Shown here piece after piece: positions 46,338-48,861 of a stretch of 48,861 nt of DNA (positions are counted from its first letter, which is position 1; the number at the start of each line of letters is the position of its first letter). The position numbers were made by a program, and so were the translations under genes. The stretch comes from a virus: positions 1 to 48,861 of the IMG/VR virus record IMGVR_UViG_3300022924_000207; one strand, 5' to 3'. A model generated the notes under the pieces. It made no database searches. It saw only the letters and a list, made by a program, of their open reading frames with translations, and was not told the DNA's origin.

Positions 46338-48861
46338 GCATAGCAAATGTATCACAGCAGTTAAAGCAGCAGCAAATGGCAGAGAAATAAACGATTACAA
46401 GTTGCAAAGGATTGAAGAAGCCATCAGTAACAGTATGCATAGTTTAGCCAGGCAGGATCGCCAACGTTGGGCTGGATTAACGCGGGAAGAACGTGTTACG
46501 GAAGCTACTCAGCATGCAATAAAGGCGGTAGAAGAGGCAGCTCAACGCAAAGAATTGCTGGCAACAAACCAAATTCTCAAAACCGAAGAAACCAACACTC
46601 GCATTAAACGCGCTGCGGACTTAGAAAAGCTGACTCGATCGCGCGCTCTTATCCGAGATATCGAGCACACCGATGCATATACCCACGCAGTCAGAGACGA
46701 ATCAATTGCAGGACTGACAGACCTCATTGATGCCGCGGAGTCTAGTGATGGGACAGGACAATTGCGGAATCTGGCCATGAAGATTTGGGATTTGGATAAT
46801 CCTACGATGACGGCTGATATCGTGCGTGAAGTATTCAGTAATGCAGCTGGTAGAACCGCAAATCTAGTTGCTAAAAAAGCCGCAGATGCCTGGTTGGCTA
46901 CAATAGAAAATCTTAGGCTTAGATTTAATGCTGCCGGCGGAGATGTCAGAAAAGTATCGTATGGCTATTTAAGCCAGATCCATGATGCCGTAAAGGTGGG
47001 AGCTGAAACTGCAGAGACTTGGGCAATGAAGGTTTTGCCCTTGCTCAATCGTGAGCAGTATGTAAATGCCGATGGCTCACTTTTAAGTGATGCCGAGTTA
47101 GTTTCTATGCTTGAGGCCGCTCACGAAACCATATCTACCGGGGGTATGAATAAAAGCGAACCAGGAGCATTCAAAGGGCCCGGTGCTAAAGCAAATCAAG
47201 GTAGCGATGCTCGTGTCATCCATTTTAAGGATGGCGATGCCTGGTTAACTTACATGCAGGAATACGGCTCGGGCTCGCTTTACGATGCCATGCTTGGCCA
47301 TGTGGGAGTCATGGCAAAAAATATTGCATTAGTTGAAAGGTACGGTCCCAATCCAGAAATGCAGTTTCGACTGCAAAATGATATCGCTGAGAGAGCAGAC
47401 GGACGAGGTACATATCGTAATCGTTCTGCAGGGAATACTCCAAATGCCTATTGGGACATGCTCACCGGGGCGACCGGCACCCCTGAAAATCCAGTCATTG
47501 CGAAAGCTTTTCAGGATGCGAGAAACGTCCAAACAGCGGCCAAGCTTGGTGGTGCTGTAATTTCATCCCTGACTGACGTCAGCACCGTTGCAGCAACTCT
47601 TCATTACAACCGATTGCCATATTTCGAAATGCTGCGCAGCGTAGGCCGGCAGTTCGATAGTGAGCATCGAGACTTTCTAACATCACATGGCGTCATTGCT
47701 GAACACCTAACAACGAGTTTGAACCGTTGGACAGGTGATAACTTAACTCACAGTTTGACGGGGCGGGTGGCTTCCAGTGTCATGAAACTATCTTTCATGA
47801 ATGCTTGGACGGATGCACTGCGAGGGGCCTTTGCAGACACGATGATGCAAGGATTTGCCAAGAAAGTAGGGACAGACTGGCAGGATCTCGATGAATGGGA
47901 TAGGTATCTGATGCAGCGTAAGGGTATTGATGAGGTGGACTGGAGCGTCATCACCCAGGCGAAGCCTACAGATCGCAATGGTCTGCACTATTTGACCAAA
48001 GATAGCATTACAAGTACTGGCCACGAACAATCTAACCAGGTGGCCAACAAATGGATGGCATTCGTATCGGACGATGCACAATATGCAGTGCTTAATCCTG
48101 ATATGGCCACCAGAGCGATCGTAACGGGTGGCGGAATGCCAGCCGGCACCATAAGCGGGGAAGCGGCGCGCACTCTTATGCAGTTCAAAAGCTTCCCGAC
48201 AGCTATGATTACCAGGCATTGGCGTCGAATATTCGAAACCCCACAAGGATTAGAAGGAGCTCCACTTGGATATGGTGCCCGCAGCTCGGCTGGAGCTGCT
48301 GTTAATCGAGTGACGTTACTTGCTGGCTTAAGTGTTTCCGGCATGATGCTAGGTGCGGCTGTATTGCAGATCAAGTCAATGCTTGCGGGCAAAGATCCCT
48401 TGGATATGACCGAGGAAGGTTTCTGGGGGCGCGCATTAACCCAAGGTGGCGGACTAGGTTACTTCGGTGATCTTCTGCTGAAAGATCCGACCGAACAGCA
48501 TGGAAACAATTACGAACAAGTTGCTGGATCCGTATTGGGGCCAGTTGCAGGATCGGTTGCCGGGTTAGGGGGTGATTTGCTGTTAATGAATGCATGGGAG
48601 GCCGCCAAAGGCAAAGAGACGCATATAGCTGGTGAGTCATTGAAATGGCTTAATTCGCAGCTTCCGTACGCTTCGTTGTGGCAAATCAGGGGTGTTTGGG
48701 AGCATTGGTTTCTGCATAACGCGCAAGAGGCTGTTAATCCGGGCTATCTTTCTCGGATGCAGCAGCGCGCAATGCGGGATTATGGCCAGGATTTTTTCTG
48801 GCAGCCTGGTGAAGTTGTACCTGATCGGGCTCCAGACTTAACAACATCAATAGGAGAATAA
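46336..48861 (+). CDS. Large internal virion protein, T7 gp16-like in role
   Basis: An 841-residue protein ending at the window edge with TAA, so it is complete. The N terminus (CITAVKAAANGREINDYKLQRIEEAISNSMHSLAR) matches the start of large internal proteins in podophages, and the C-terminal half holds AKLGGAVISSLTDVSTVAATLHYNRLPYFEMLR, WMAFVSDDAQYAVLNPDMATRAIV and a membrane-like GVTLLAGLSVSGMMLGAAVLQI-type stretch around 650-675. GAGGA lies nine bases before the ATG. Likely injected into the host with DNA. No transglycosylase Glu-containing motif seen. Confidence 0.75.
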   Translation: MHSKCITAVKAAANGREINDYKLQRIEEAISNSMHSLARQDRQRWAGLTREERVTEATQHAIKAVEEAAQRKELLATNQILKTEETNTRIKRAADLEKLTRSRALIRDIEHTDAYTHAVRDESIAGLTDLIDAAESSDGTGQLRNLAMKIWDLDNPTMTADIVREVFSNAAGRTANLVAKKAADAWLATIENLRLRFNAAGGDVRKVSYGYLSQIHDAVKVGAETAETWAMKVLPLLNREQYVNADGSLLSDAELVSMLEAAHETISTGGMNKSEPGAFKGPGAKANQGSDARVIHFKDGDAWLTYMQEYGSGSLYDAMLGHVGVMAKNIALVERYGPNPEMQFRLQNDIAERADGRGTYRNRSAGNTPNAYWDMLTGATGTPENPVIAKAFQDARNVQTAAKLGGAVISSLTDVSTVAATLHYNRLPYFEMLRSVGRQFDSEHRDFLTSHGVIAEHLTTSLNRWTGDNLTHSLTGRVASSVMKLSFMNAWTDALRGAFADTMMQGFAKKVGTDWQDLDEWDRYLMQRKGIDEVDWSVITQAKPTDRNGLHYLTKDSITSTGHEQSNQVANKWMAFVSDDAQYAVLNPDMATRAIVTGGGMPAGTISGEAARTLMQFKSFPTAMITRHWRRIFETPQGLEGAPLGYGARSSAGAAVNRVTLLAGLSVSGMMLGAAVLQIKSMLAGKDPLDMTEEGFWGRALTQGGGLGYFGDLLLKDPTEQHGNNYEQVAGSVLGPVAGSVAGLGGDLLLMNAWEAAKGKETHIAGESLKWLNSQLPYASLWQIRGVWEHWFLHNAQEAVNPGYLSRMQQRAMRDYGQDFFWQPGEVVPDRAPDLTTSIGE

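Noticed and set aside
1-48861. CRISPR arrays, insertion sequences, rRNA genes
   Set aside because: No regularly spaced repeats with spacers, no transposase gene and no rRNA-like sequence were seen.
35777-48861. Second copy of the tRNA-Arg 3' end (attR of element 2)
   Set aside because: No clear repeat of the tRNA 3' sequence was found by eye up to the window end; it probably lies further right.

Overview
The window holds most of a lambda-like/HK97-type siphophage prophage (element 1, about 1-35,543), an intact host tRNA-Arg gene (35,701-35,776), and the left part of a second integrated element (element 2, about 35,777 to the window end). The protein families (P27 small terminase, VapE, phage CII, P4-type integrase, carph-isopro Cro) and the GC-moderate codon use suggest a proteobacterium, most likely a betaproteobacterium. 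The genus cannot be fixed from sequence alone.

Element 1 has a lambda layout. A leftward operon of overlapping genes (6,819 down to 1) encodes a wHTH-like protein, a small zinc protein, a large C5-cytosine methyltransferase, an HD phosphohydrolase, an ASCH-like protein, a ParB/KorB-like protein and small hypotheticals. Its promoter (6,849-6,878) carries two copies of the operator TTAGCAAATGCTAA. A CI-like repressor (minus) and a Cro-like protein (plus) diverge from a region with three more copies. A membrane-protein cargo gene sits inside the immunity region. The rightward early operon runs through CII, VapE primase-helicase, a large imperfect inverted repeat (candidate origin), small zinc proteins and a Q-like regulator. 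A near-consensus promoter followed at once by a terminator (12,577-12,669) then leads into the late genes, the layout expected for Q-type antitermination.

The late region encodes HNH nuclease, terminases, portal, protease, capsid, decoration-like proteins, an SGNH-hydrolase-like protein, a DUF3800 cargo gene with its own promoter and terminator, connectors, tail tube, a G/GT-type tail chaperone pair with an A AAA AAC slippery site, tape measure and an unusually short tail-tip/fibre block. Lysis genes (endolysin, holin, overlapping Rz/Rz1) follow, then a candidate structured RNA leading into a Dam-type methyltransferase and a convergent second adenine methyltransferase. Element 1's integrase is not seen and probably lies left of position 1.

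Element 2 starts at the 3' end of tRNA-Arg(CCT), the usual attachment site of P4-type integrases. It carries the integrase, a structured leader, a block of hypotheticals, an AlpA-like regulator, an O-like replication protein with five 11-bp iterons inside its gene, a DnaB helicase, and then directly large internal-virion/DNA-ejection-type proteins to the window end. No terminase, portal or capsid gene is seen for element 2 within the window, so it is either a podophage with an unusual gene order whose head genes lie beyond the window, or a satellite-like element carrying ejection proteins.
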